Shown here: positions 34,690 through 47,500 of the stretch, one piece after another
Position numbering within the stretch: the first letter of the stretch is position 1
Layout: every line of letters starts with the position of its first letter
Origin: Portulaca oleracea
Taxonomy: Eukaryota > Streptophyta > Magnoliopsida > Caryophyllales > Portulacaceae
Assembly (NCBI GenBank): GCA_029582165.1
Contig: CM055868.1
Location: 22,083,891-22,147,890 of the forward strand
Length of the DNA stretch: 64,000 nucleotides
Direction: 5' to 3'
Notes under the pieces: generated by a model
Seen by the model: the letters and a program-made list of their open reading frames with translations, nothing else
What the model was told of the DNA's origin: nothing
The model's database searches: none
Program-made: the position numbers and the translations under genes

Positions 34690-36090
34690 AAGATATATAT
34701 TTATAATAGTTTCCACTTTACAAACATCTCTCTGTTAACCATCTCCTTGGTATAATCCCTTAACAACTTGGTCCATCACAAATTTTGTTCTTCCCGTAAG
34801 TTTTGCCCTGAATGGTGGAAAACAATAATAGTTTCTTCATAGGTTGAGCTTCAAATTTATGTTGGCCTATTCTTTTTAAATCATGTGAATTGTTTGCTTT
34901 AATTTATTAGGATTTAACATGAAAATATCGAGTCACTGAGCTTCGCGCAAAATTTCAACTTGCTTGTTTCAATCAGCCTGGAGGTTGAAACAATAAGTTA
35001 TGCTTTGCTAAATTATAATCCTTCCAAGCTTCAGCCTCACATTCAAGGGATATTGCTTCCCATATTATTAGAAAGAGAAGATAATCAGATCAACCTCTTC
35101 AGTCGTGGCTGATTAAACTGTCTTATGAATCAATATATTCAGCTTTTTCTCATGTTTCAATTAGCTAAGGTTTGTGAAGTTGTACGTGTATAACTGATAT
35201 ACTCATGTTCGCAATATTATTGAGTGCAAATTTTATGAGTTCGAAGCTTTTTCCTACTATTTTACTGCTAAACCTTCAATCTTGTGATATATCTATGAAA
35301 ACCATATTTGAGGACCATGTAGCTTTCCCTTGATCACTGACTTAAACTAATAAGAAATCCCCTGATAGTTCTTCAGCCCCACATACATATTAGCACAAAC
35401 AGCAGTATATATATTAAAAAAAATTTCTCAGTTTAAAATTTTAGATTTTTGTAGTTTGAATCTATTGAATCCTAACGCTAATTCTATGTGCAAATTTTCC
35501 CAAATCTAAGTTAGCACAAAAAAATAGGCATCAATGAAGTTACTAAACAATGCCACATGAAAAGTATTATATACCACACGCACCAGGTATACTCACTTTG
35601 TTTCAATTTGAAGTTTATTTTTAGTCATTCATAATTGAGTAATAAATTATTTCTTATATATCATGATTTGATGTTTAAATTTTTGATTATATATGTAGTA
35701 TGAATGTTAGTGGAAACCATCTCTTCTATGCATATGCCTGTATGCTGATAATATACTTATCAAGGCAGAGTAAAAAATTGATGCCATTAATTCACGACGA
35801 AGAACTCTTACCAAAAAAGACAGATGGGCCCAATCATTAGAACTTCTCTTTTCCTCCTTGCAAAACTAAGCAGTCATGTTGAAGAGCAACTATAAGACCA
35901 ATCATATCACTTACAAGTCTAGGTATATTCTAAGTTTACTCTAAAGTTGCATCAAAAAAATAATAATAATAATAAGCTTACTCTAAAGTTTTGCAGGTCT
36001 TTATTCCATTATTCTCTTTTGCAATCAAACCATATATAATAGCTTTTTGACTTGTTACATCCATTCCAAAATTTTTTGGTATTGACAGGT
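34690..36090. other. Non-coding, AT-rich, between captured fragments
   Basis: No coding similarity recognised. It may be intron DNA of the captured genes or later insertions. Confidence 0.4.
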
Positions 36091-36095
36091 TTGAG

Positions 36096-36371
36096 AGCTT
36101 TTCACTGTGATAGACTAGAAAAATCAAGACAGCCCTTAAAACATTTGCCGCAGCAACATTCTCAGAGGTTGATAAAATTGATGTATCTGGTCTTCTTCTG
36201 GGATATCAGTAGACAAGCAGTGCAAGATTTGCCCAGCTTTTCACTGTGATAAACAAGAAAAATCGAAACAACCCTTAAATATTTGCCGTGGTAACATTCT
36301 TAGAGGTTGGTAAAATTGATTTATATGGCCCTTTTCTATGATATCAGTAAACAAGCAATGCCAAATTTGCC
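36096..36371. repeat. Two tandem copies of a 139-bp unit
   Basis: 36096-36234 and 36235-36371 both begin AGCTTTTCACTGTGATA and are roughly 85 percent alike. A weaker half copy may follow to about 36440. The function is unknown; it lies just before the monooxygenase fragment. Confidence 0.75.
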
Positions 36372-36508
36372 AAGGGAAAATTCTCAAAAAATTGACAAAC
36401 TTAGTTATGTCTTGCATGTTATTTAGACATCAGTGGAGAAGAAGGCTCAAAAGAGCAGGCTACTACTTTTCTGCTCGTTCTATTGAGTTTTTCCTTCTTC
36501 TATTTAGG

Positions 36509-36830
36509 TCCTACCGGCGGTTCCAGCTCCTACAGTGCCAACATCAAAACTGTCATTGAATTCCATGGAGATAATAGGAGCAGCAATGAGCGACCTTCAG
36601 CACTGGTAGTGTATGGACCACCTTCCAAAGGATTTTATCAGTTTTCTGATTTCCTCTGCCATTCCTCTGTCACTGAGGAATTTCCAGACATCCACAAAGT
36701 GATTCACTACATTCAATGCTATGCTCATAACTTCGATCTGGTGCAGTACATCAAGTTCGATTCTAAGGTTCTCAACATCAGTTTATCTCTGTTGAGGATA
36801 TGATGCAACATTCAACCAAGGTGCAAACTG
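36509..36830 (+). pseudogene. Flavin-dependent monooxygenase (FMO) exon fragment
   Basis: The frame after an acceptor-like TCTATTTAG encodes GFYQFSDF, SSVTEEFPDIHKV, YIQCYAHNFDLVQYIKFDSKV, which matches the conserved FYQFSDF/EEFPD/YIKF region of plant FMO1-type enzymes. These enzymes oxygenate nitrogen or sulfur compounds using FAD and NADPH. The FAD-binding GxGxxG region and everything after SKV are missing, so it is only part of one exon. Orientation is the same as the thiolase and SCYL2 fragments. Confidence 0.65.
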
Positions 36831-36839
36831 GACTTTTCG

Positions 36840-37825
36840 TAGACTTTTTTTTTTTTAAATAGTAATCTGGACATTTTGTAGACTTTAAAAAGAGTGGGGA
36901 ATAATCAGGTTATTGGCAACAAGAAGGATTTGTTCCAAAATATACATGAAAATGTCCTTTTGCTACATATTTGATATCAAGAAATTTCTATTTCGAGCAA
37001 TTTGGTACACCAGTTTGATGGTGGATAGTTTGATGGTGGATAAATAATGGATGAAAGCCATTGCCAAGCACGAGCACAGTCCACTAGTATACACTAAAAG
37101 GCTAACAAAGACATGAATCCCAATGACAACAAATAAAAGAACCTGGGGAAATAATTTAAAAAGAAATAAAACATCAACAATCATGTGCAATGTCCAATGT
37201 CGGTGACTACCTGGAAGGATAGTGTAGCATAATATGAAGATTCCACTCAATTGTGGGAGGGGGGGGCACATGGTATGAATCTGTATAGAAGTAGTAATGC
37301 ATGAATGATTTTGGACAGCAAAAGCAAGGTCTTTATTTCCCCGCTGTCAAGACACTTTTTTTTTTTTTTTAATTCAAATGTTAGCGTTGCCAGACCAAGG
37401 GTAACGCTTTCCTTTGCCAAGTGTCTGCCATCATCAGTATCATGTAAATTCATCCGCGCTTGGGATGACACTGACAATGCAGAACGTATTACGTATGGGC
37501 TTCCAAAGAAAGGAAAGGAAAGGAAAAGAAAAGAAAAAGAACACCAAGGACGTAAAATCAACAAAACCGCAATAAACAAGCAAAATAGTAACTACTACTA
37601 ATCAGAGATGAGCAAGATCAATCTTCTTCCCCTTGTTAAAGATTCAAGAATCAAATTGATTATGCACATAAAACTGTTGACCTAGGGAAATACTAAACTG
37701 AATCGCCAGAGTTCCAGATAGGGTTTTCTAGGTATCTGTCAAATAGACATCAACATTTCCAAAAATACAGAATCAAATTGATTATGTACAAACACCTAGG
37801 CACTCCTGCTCTCCCCAATACAGAG
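36840..37825. other. Intergenic stretch and probable 3' UTR of the RBL14-like gene
   Basis: No coding similarity. It holds a short tandem duplication (TTTGATGGTGGATA twice near 37015-37045), T and G homopolymers, and an A/G-rich stretch near 37505-37545. I found no clear Helitron end (a short GC hairpin followed by CTRR-T). The 3' UTR of the minus-strand gene probably occupies the last few hundred bases. Confidence 0.45.
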
Positions 37826-38599
37826 TCATCTGCTAAATCTCTGAAGCCTCCTCCGTCGCAGTTCATCTGGGGAAAGGTCACTCTGAAGATTGGAAGCGAA
37901 GTCACTCCCGTTTCGGCCAGTGCCACACATTTCACACACAGTTAGTAAGCCATAATTGTCAAATGTACAAGCTGGACATCTCCATACCCCAGTTGCAGCC
38001 CTTCCCTGCTGGCTTGCACCCACAGTTGCTCCCCGGCCAGAATACCTTCTCAGTCGGAACCTGAACAAGCCCCGCATTAACCTGAAAGGCCACGTCAAAA
38101 AATCCGAAACCCCTCGAGCAACATAACTCAAAGGGTTAGGACCAGAATATGCTCTCTTTAGATACATGTACAGACATCCAGCTAGTATCCCTCCTAGATG
38201 ACCCAGGAAGGAAACACCAGGTACAAACAACTGTATGAGAAACAGTTCAGCCCATGCAGCATAACGTGAAGGCACAAGGATTCCATGCACGTAGGTGTAC
38301 TCACTCTCCTGGGAGTTGAGTACAACTTTCATTGCAAACAGGACACCAGAAAACCCAACTGCATACTCATAGTAGTAAGCTTTCTCGTATTCCAAGAAAA
38401 GGAGAAGTGACTTGGACAACAGTATTGTTATACCCTGAGACATGACGAGTAATGAAGCAACCAATGAAGCGAATTCGATACTTCCCATTGAGTTCTCCAA
38501 TCGGATCCCCTTCCAAAGGAGGGAAAGCATGTTGTAGACCAAATGAGAATCACTCGTGTGATAAAATGGAGACAGGAAGAAGCGTTTGAGGTCCTTATA
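37826..38599 (-). CDS. RBL14: RBL14-like exon 2
   Basis: 774 bases, 257 codons plus stop, carrying the catalytic Ser/His and the zinc finger. The acceptor reads TTTGACAG on the minus strand just before 38599. Codon phase 0 matches exon 1. Confidence 0.9.
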   Translation of the reverse strand, partial: YKDLKRFFLSPFYHTSDSHLVYNMLSLLWKGIRLENSMGSIEFASLVASLLVMSQGITILLSKSLLLFLEYEKAYYYEYAVGFSGVLFAMKVVLNSQESEYTYVHGILVPSRYAAWAELFLIQLFVPGVSFLGHLGGILAGCLYMYLKRAYSGPNPLSYVARGVSDFLTWPFRLMRGLFRFRLRRYSGRGATVGASQQGRAATGVWRCPACTFDNYGLLTVCEMCGTGRNGSDFASNLQSDLSPDELRRRRLQRFSR

Positions 38600-41500
38600 C
38601 TGTCAAACCAAAGAGTAAGCAAGCACAAAGGTAAGCTTGAAACACATCTAAATGTCAAATGGAACATAGATCATAGGATAACATCGGTTACCATATAGTA
38701 CCCACCCAGCAGAATGCATACAAACCTACAGAAGGTCGAGATGTCTCTCTTGACCAAGAGACAAATAGACAATCGACAATCGAGCCACAAATAATAAAAC
38801 CTAAATCACATATTTTCTTATCCATAGATAGATCTCCTACCTCCGTTCCGCAATACCAGTCTTTTCAACTGTCTATGTTTCACAATATCTATTACTTTAC
38901 AGTTCCAGTGCAATACTTAATAATGTTCACTACAATTTCCCTTGTAAATTTCTATGTGAAGCTTTTCATAATAGATTCAATAAAAATTGAAATCCTCTTG
39001 AGCATACATTCGGGATCACAGACTCACCCAGTTAAACTCATAGCAGGGTCCAGGGCCTCTGATTTCCTTTTCTTTGTCTGCCCTATACTATGACAAACAT
39101 CAAAATTGACTAAAGCTATAATCAACTCTATATTTAATGCTGATAATCATCTGGTACTTCTTGCTCTCCGAGACAATAATCTGGCAGTCGACGCATTTTG
39201 CCGTTTTCATCGGGTGAAACTACTTTCCAGAAGGCACAGTGAGCACCATAGCTTGCTATGTCACACAACCCCAAATTGCTAGCAAGATCAAATACTTTGG
39301 CAATAACCATTCAAACAATTAAACCCTCATCTCTTTCTTAAGTCATTTGTCAACTCTCCAATACACCTCTAAGCCTCCCATATAAAGTCAAGTCACAATA
39401 GCATGTTTAAATATTGTAGCTTTATGCCAAATCATTTGAGGATTTACCACTGGCATTTACACGAATTACATCTTTTGACTGTATACTTGCTACTTGGAAA
39501 GGGTTTCCGCTGTGGAATATTACCCCTCCAAAAACCCATCTGCAGTTCTGCCTGCAGACTGCAGTGACCAAAACCTGCAGTACCAATTTACATGGTCAAA
39601 TGTTACATGATCCCAACTTCGACACCTCCAGCAAGTAACCTGCTCCCACTTGCACGTCACTAATCCTTGCACAAAGGCTCCCACTGAAGTCTGTTTCTTT
39701 ACTTATGCATCTTGTCCTGATGGAGTTTCTTGGGTTCAGACGAACAGTGTGAATGGATGTGTTGGTAAATTGGAGAAGGGTGAAAAGAGCTTGGGTTCAT
39801 GGAATGTGGAGTTTGATTCCTTTAGCTATTTGGTAAGCCATGGGCCACTTGGAAGGGAAAAAATCAACAAATGTTTGGGGACAAAGTTTTTTCCCATCAT
39901 AATTTCAAGCTCTACTTTTTGAGGACGTTGTATAGTTGGAGTTGGTGCTTAAAGGTGACAGAAACATGATTTTTTTTTTTTGGATTTTTTAGATAATGTT
40001 ATTAACAATGACTTGAGGGCATGAGTATTTTTGTAGTTGCCCCTTTTGTAAAAAATGATGGACGATTGAAGACTTATTTTAGGAAGAAGTTTAGAAATAA
40101 TAATAATTAGATATTTTATATGTTTTAGTTTCCTATTCGTATTAGGAATATTATAGTTTCCTAGTTTGATTAGGAATATAACTCTAATTCCCTGTTTCTA
40201 TTAGGTTTAGTATTAGGCAAGTTATTTACCTATAAATAAGGGCTTTGCTAGCCTTTACGAAACAGACTAGACATATCGTCACCATGCTTAATTCTAAGAT
40301 AGATAATGTTGAAACTGACATTCGTGTTGTCACTGGTCGTGTCAAATAAGGGTGTGCATTATTCAGTTTTGAACCGAGTAAACCGAGAACAAACCGAATT
40401 GAACCGGTCCAAACCGAACCGTTTTCCATTCGGTTCGGTTTTCGGTTTGGACTTTAGGCCTTATTCGTTTTCGGTTTATTCATTTCCGGTGAAAAAACAT
40501 AAAAAATGTGCATTATTCGGTTCAAAACCGAACCGATTTTATTCGGTTTAGACTTTTCCCCTTTTTCGGTTTATTCGGTTCGGCCCGGTTCGGTTCAGTT
40601 TTGAACCAATGAACAACCCTAGTGTCAAAGATCTTGAAAAGTTTCCATTCCTCTTTAGGTGGTGTCCATGGTAATGTCTCTAAGCTGGAACAACGGTTGG
40701 AGTCTCATTTGTCTGAGTGCATGCCTGTTAATGATGTGTCCAAGTCTACCCCAATGGGAAATTTGCTGCATGATGCCTTGCTCTTAGAGCAGTCCACTAT
40801 CGGGGCACCTAGTGGAGGTCCTAATTCACACAGGCCCACCCTGCACGAACCCCACCGCACCCGTAACTATGAGGATGTAGGATACTATGATGAGTCTGAC
40901 GGTTCATGCTAGAGAGAGAGCACCAAATCGGATCCCTAGGCGCCCTTCCCCTAGGCATAATTATGTTCCCCCTAGGCATTACAATGATGACCCTTGCAAT
41001 GTCATTCGAAAAGTCAAGGTTGATGTGCCTGAATTTGATGGTCGACATGATCCTAATGTGTTCACTGACTGGATAGATCGACTAGAGAATTATTTTGAAT
41101 TTTATGGCATGCATGATATAGCTAGAATTCGCTTCAGTATGATGAAACTTGTCGGGTCTGCCATGAAATATTGGCAAACTGTGGAGACAGAGACTAACCA
41201 TTTGAATAAACCCCCATCACTTTGTGGGAAGAAATGAAAGGTGAGCTAAGAGCGAAGTATCTGCCTACTTTCCATAAACAAATGATGAATGACTGGTCAA
41301 ACTTGAGACAAACCACTAGTGTGTCGGACTACTATTCCCAGTTGAGGAGATGCAACTTAGGTGTGCCACTAGGGAAGAACCTTGGGTTACAGTGACTAGG
41401 TTCATCAACGGCCTTAATGATAACCTTAAAGGCGATGTGAGTCTCCACCAACCTGACTCTTTAATAGAGGCTTACCAAAAGGAGGCTTTAGAAGTTAAGA

Positions 41501-44500
41501 AGTACAAAAAGCCTTGCTACTCTCGTCGGTGGACAACCCAAGCCGAGGAGTCTCGACCCTCTAAGACAACCATGTTTCCAAAGTCATCCTACCCTAAGGG
41601 TTCTAGCCAAACCACTCAATTTTCTATACAAAATACCCAACCCCATCCACCAGCTGCCTCCGCTAAGGCTAGTTCCTCCCATTCCACCTATGCTCCCTCC
41701 ACCTCAATATCATCCATAGTATGTCATAAGTGTCATGAGAGGGGACATCCCGCTTCGCGATGCCCTAACCGCACTCTTACCTTAGGAATAGACCCTATTA
41801 AAGAGGATGAGGTTCCAGATGAAATTGTTTATCCTGTTGATGGAGATACGGCTACGGAGAGTGAGGGAAAAGATGGGGATCACTTGGCTGTCATGAGATG
41901 TATTCTTTTTACTACTAAAACTGATTCTTGGAAACGAACTGCTATATTTGAAACTAAGATGCAATGTGCTAGTAAGATCCTTCGCTTAGTCATTGATAAT
42001 GGGAGCTCTATGAATGTAATTTCCAAATCGGCTGTGAGGCTTCTAAGCCTTAAGACCATACCCTACTCCTCTCCTATCCAAGTTGCTTGGGTTGACAAGA
42101 CGTCTTTGACTATTACTGAAAGATGTGAAGTCCCTCTACAATTAGGTGCGTATTCTGATACTGTTTGGTGTGATGTCTTGCCTATGGATGTTACCCATAC
42201 TTTTAGGTCGCCCTTGGATATATGACAAAAATGCCACTAACTTTGGCAAGGAAAACACCTATGTGTTTATGCATAAGGGCAAGAAGATTAAATTGGCCCA
42301 TGCTCGCCCTGCTGATCATAGTAAGCCAAAGACTCAGAAATCTAAACCACCCTCACCCCCTGACCAACCAACTCGAGTGCATTTTCTAACTGCCCAAGAA
42401 TGTGAAACTGAGGGTCGAAGTTCTGATATGTTACTTGTTGTAGTGGCCAAAGCTGCACCTGTGTTTCCTTTAGCCAATAGTCTTGAAATGTCTGCTGATT
42501 TGAGTGAACTTCTTAGTGAGTTTTAGGATGTTTCCCCCGATGATTTGTTTGGTGACTTACCCCCTTTACGGGACATCCAACATGTTATAGATCTAGTCCT
42601 AGGATCCTCTTTGCCTAACTTACCCCACTATAGGATGAATCCTAGTGAACGTGAGGAGTTAAATAGACAAGTCGAGAGTCTGTTACAAAAGGGTTTCATT
42701 AAACATAGTCTAAGCCCTTGTGCGGTTCCTGCCTTTTTAACCCCTAAGAAAGATGGCTCTTGGAGAATGTGCATTGAAAGTAGAGCTATTAATAAGATCA
42801 CGGTTTAATATAGGTTTCCCATAACTCAACTTGATGATATGTTGGACCAAATGACAGGCTCTAAGTGGTTCTCCAAAATTGACCTTAGAGCAGGATGCTA
42901 TCAACTGAGAATTCTCCCTGGAGATGAATGGAAAACTGCTTTTAAGACTCCAAATGGGTTATTTGAATGGTTAGTTATGCCCTTTGGTTTGACCAACGCA
43001 CCTAGCACATTCATGCAAGCTATGACCCATATTCTTCGCCCTTTCCTTGGGAAGTTTTTAGTCGTGTACTTTGATGACATTCTTATATACAGTCCTTCCC
43101 GGGAAACCCATTTACAACACTTGAGGCTAGTCTTTGAGGTTTTGCGAACTGAAAAGCTTTACATTTATTTAACAAAGTGTTCTTTCTTACAATCTGAGGT
43201 TGTGTTCCTTGGATTTGTTGTGTCGAATAAGGGTGTTTCTGATTCTGAGAAGGTTAAAGCTATAGTACAGTGGCCTGAACCTAAACCTATATCTGAGGCG
43301 AGAAGTTTTCATGGCTTAGCCACTTTCTATAAGCGTTTTGTCCGAAATTTTAGCTCCGTTATGGCTCCTATTACTTAGTGCTTAAAGAAAGGTGAGTTTA
43401 GATGGACCAAGTCTGCGAGAGAGGCTTTTAAGCTCATCAAACAAAAATTGACCGAAGCCCCTGTTTTGCGTCATCCTGATTTTTCTAAAGTGTTTGAAGT
43501 TGCTTGTGATGCTTCTGGGGTTGGAATAGTAGGAGTCTTGAGTCAGGAAGGACATCCCATAGCATACTTTAGTGACAAGCTCAATGAGTCTAGGAGGACT
43601 AAGTACACAACTCACGAGAAAGAATTTTATGCCTTAGTGTGCTGCCTAGAACATTGGCGATATTATTTGTTGCCTAAAGAGTTTGTCCTGTGGAGTGACC
43701 ATCATGCCCTAAAGTTCATTAATGATCATAAACACCTTCGAGAGAAACACGCTAAATGGGTTGAGTTTCTTCAGGATTATTCTTTTATGCTGAAACACTG
43801 TTCTGGTGTTGAGAATGAGTGAGCCTTCTATTACATAGAATGACCACCAAAGTGACCGGCTTTGACAAAAGAACAATATCCTTTATGCCCAGACTTCTCT
43901 AAGACTTATGATGAGGTTTCCAATGGTAATCGTCGTGATTTTGTTGATTATATGATTGTTGATGGTTACTTGTTCAATGGGTCTGAGTTGTGTGTCCCTA
44001 GTACCTCTATACAGGAGTTCCTGATATGGGAACTACATGATGGAGGACTTGCTGGTCATCTCAGACGAGATAAGACCATTTCCCTTGTTGATAACCGCTT
44101 CTTTTAGCCTTCATTACGCAAGGATGTAGCCCGTGTAGTGTCTCAATGTCGCACTTGTCAACTTGCAAAGGCTAGTGATGTATTTTGGCCCACGCCAAAT
44201 ACAACTAAGGAGGCCCATTACATTCACAAAGAAGAAGAACGAGCTATGGAGGAAAGAATGAGTATAGAGGCCCAAGGGCCCATCCATATTGTGTGCTCCT
44301 TATAGCAAGAGGATGTCCAAACATCCTAAAGAGCTTCAAGGCACACCTAGTCCACGTCAAAGGCCCAAGTCTCAAGCCCAAAGTGAATTTCACATTTCTG
44401 ACCAATTCAGTTTGAATTTCACGGTTTTGGCCTTTTGATGTATATCTTTACATTTCTAGGGTTTTCTTTACATTTCTAGTTGTGTGAGGTGCCAAGTAAT

Positions 44501-47500
44501 ATATATAAACTTGGACACCAAGTCTTAGGAGTTTAGATTAGTCTAGAATGATCTAGAATGTTCTAGAATGATCTAGAAGGTGTGTGGGTCACGTGTGTGA
44601 CGTGTGGGTGAGTTAGATTAGGCGCCAAGTTGTTACAGTCCTAGATAAGGTTGGCTTATTTTGTAACTAATCCATCTAGGATTAGGAAAGCCAAGTCCTA
44701 AAAGGATTATTATCTTTTGTAACTAACTCCCCTTAGGATAAAGAGTCCTAATCAAAGGAGGAGATAGCTATTATAGGCGTCTAGTATTAGGAGTCCTTGG
44801 CTTACACGCCAAGTAATAGAGTCCTAGTAGGAGAAGATGGCTTGCACGCCAAGCCCTAGAGTCCTAATATGTATGGGACTTAGTTAGCATAAATAGCTAG
44901 GCTTGTAATCAATCAAGCATCATCCAACCTTGAATTATGAATATATCCAAGCTTTTAGCTTACCCCTTGAGTGTTTCGTGAGAACTTCGTTGATCTCTTC
45001 TATTGTATCTTGGTTTGGCAACCAAGTGGTGAGGAAGAGCTTGATCCCTAAACCTAGAAGGTGTTTCTGTAACTAGGTTCAAGGTCAAGTAGCCCAAGGG
45101 TTTCTTCTTGTGGTGTTTCTGTATCAAGATAGATCCCTTGAACTATCCGGTTACCTTTATCTTTCTATCTTTTTAGTTAGATAAACCCTAATGCTAATCA
45201 ATACTCTCTCAAAGCTCCCCCTCTCTCCCTCCCACGTCAATCACTCTCTCAAACCACTCTCTCACGTCAAACCCTCTCCCTCTCTCACAATCAAACGTCC
45301 ATCTCTCTCTCTCACACAAACTCTCTCTCAAACATCCCTCCCTCACAAAAGACCTCACGTCACTCCCAAAACCCTCTCGTACAAATCGTCCCTCCCTCTC
45401 TCAAACTCCACAAAGATCCATCCCTTTCTCAAACCCTAATCCATACTCTCCCACAAATCTCCCAAAACTCCACAAACCTCTCTCTTTCTCACGAGAATCT
45501 CCCCTACCTTTGCCCTAGTTCACGTTAAGCCTCCCATATTGAGATTGGTTCCTTAATGTGTAATTGATCAAGATCTAATCTTTGATCCCATTATACATCA
45601 GCTAGGAAGCAAAACACAGGCTTATACACACCTTTACCTGTTCTTGACACTCCATGGCACGACCTTAGCATGGACTTTGTCATAGGGATTCCCCGCACTG
45701 CTAGAGGTCATGATTGCATACTTGTTGTGGTGGATAGATTTTATAAGATGGCACATTTCACTCCTTGTACTAAAACTGCAGATGCATCACATGTTGCTAG
45801 ACTATTCTTTAGGGAAATTGTGCGTCTCCATGGTCTGCCGTCTTCTATTGTGTTTGATAGGGATGTAAAATTTGTAAGTCATTTTTGGCGAACCATGTGG
45901 AAATTGTTTGGTACTCACTTGAAATTTTCTGCTGCTTTTCACCCACAAACTGATGGCCAGACTGAGGTTGTTAACCGGAGTCTAGATAACCTCTTAGGTG
46001 CCTTTTAGGGGAAAAACCTAGCACTTGGGATTTGGTGTTACCCACTGCTGAATTTGCTTATAACAACTCTGTGAATAAGTCTACGGGTAGGAGTCCTTTT
46101 GAAGTGGTCCATGGGGTTGCCCCTCGTCTTCCTCTTGATTTAGTGCCATTGCCTATTGACTCTCGGCAGGCTGAATTTGCTGAATCTTTTGCTAAACACA
46201 TTCATGATGTGCATGTTGATGTTCAACAGAAAATTGCACAGAGTAATGAAAATTACAAACTTGCTGCTAATGTGCATCGTAGGAAGATGGAGTTTAACGA
46301 AGGTGATTATGTGATGGTCCGGATTTGTCCTGAACGATTTCCTAAAAACTCTTTTAAAAAGCTCTTTGCTAGAGCGTGTAGTCCTTATCGCATTTTAAAA
46401 CGCCTTGGCTCCAATGCTTACTTGCTTGACTTACCTCCTGAATTGTCAATTAGTCCTATCTTCAATGTTGAGGATTTGACACATTACAGAGGTACTTTTG
46501 AGCCCCCTACGTTTTCTGCGAGTGTGACAGGTGGTTTTGCTACTTCTTTTGTTTCGGTGCCTTGCTTACCTCCAGTGGTGCCCTTGCCTGTTGATGAGGT
46601 TGAAGCCATTCTTGATGATGAGGCTATTAGCACGACTTCGGGTGGCTTTCAACGCTACCTAGTTCGGTTGAAAGGTCGCCCTTCTTCTGATAATTCTTGG
46701 GTTCCCGAGGACGATCTCCGTTGTGTTGCACCTGAGCTGTTGGAGGAGTATTTACAAGCAAACTCTCCAGAGGCGAGTTTTTACAAGCCGGGGAGAAATG
46801 ATGGAGGGCTGAAGACTTATTTTAGAAAGAAATTTAGAAATAATAATAATTAGATATTTTATATGTTTTAGTTTCCTATTCGTATTAGGAATATTATAGT
46901 TTCCTAGTTTGACTCTAATTTCCTATTTCTATTAGGTTTAGTATTAGGCAGGATATTTACCTATAAATAAGGGCTTTACTAGCCTTTACGAAACAGACTA
47001 CATCGAATATTGAATACAATTATTACTGATTTAAGCACAGGGATGCTAATCTTTCTTGAATCCAGCACAGGGATACTGAATTCTTTCCTGAATTCAACAC
47101 GGGATGTTGAATTCCTTTCTTTAGCTTTTATTTATTTTCCGTTCTCTATCACAATATACCCTTGATGTCCTTGCAACACAACTTTTGATAGCTTATCACA
47201 AGAAAAATCACAGAAGAACTGTTATGGCAACCTGGTTCCACAAAGCACAATTCCTGACACTCACCCCACAGCCCCGTTAACCTGTTCTCAGTTTGTAAAT
47301 GTTGTAACACCTAATTAGAGCATCCTCAATTGTTTCCATCACAACTACAGAAGTCACTACATTTCCATTAAACCTAGAGGACAAGTGAAACCCTAGTGCA
47401 GTAAATACCTATGTTAATCGGACTCGGGTACGGGTGCCCCGTATGGACATGGATACAGGTGTCAAACTCGGCTAATTTTAAGAAAATTTGCACATTTTCA

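Larger units (their letters stand above)
40056..47151 (+). mobile_element. Decayed chromovirus (Ty3/gypsy) inside the RBL14 intron
   Basis: LTR copies at 40056-40270 (truncated) and 46799 to about 47151 bracket gag, protease, RT, RNase H, integrase and a C-terminal chromodomain. Many stops and frameshifts show it is old. A hAT-like MITE (40347-40621) and a solo LTR (44176-45600) lie inside it. It is antisense to the host gene. The right LTR end and the target duplication are uncertain. Confidence 0.88.

Noticed and set aside
36840..37640. Helitron 3' terminus
   Set aside because: CTAG and CTAA strings occur, but none is preceded by a convincing short GC-rich hairpin.
39650..39922. 90-codon Cys-containing frame within the RBL14 intron
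   Set aside because: No family recognised; length is within chance expectation.
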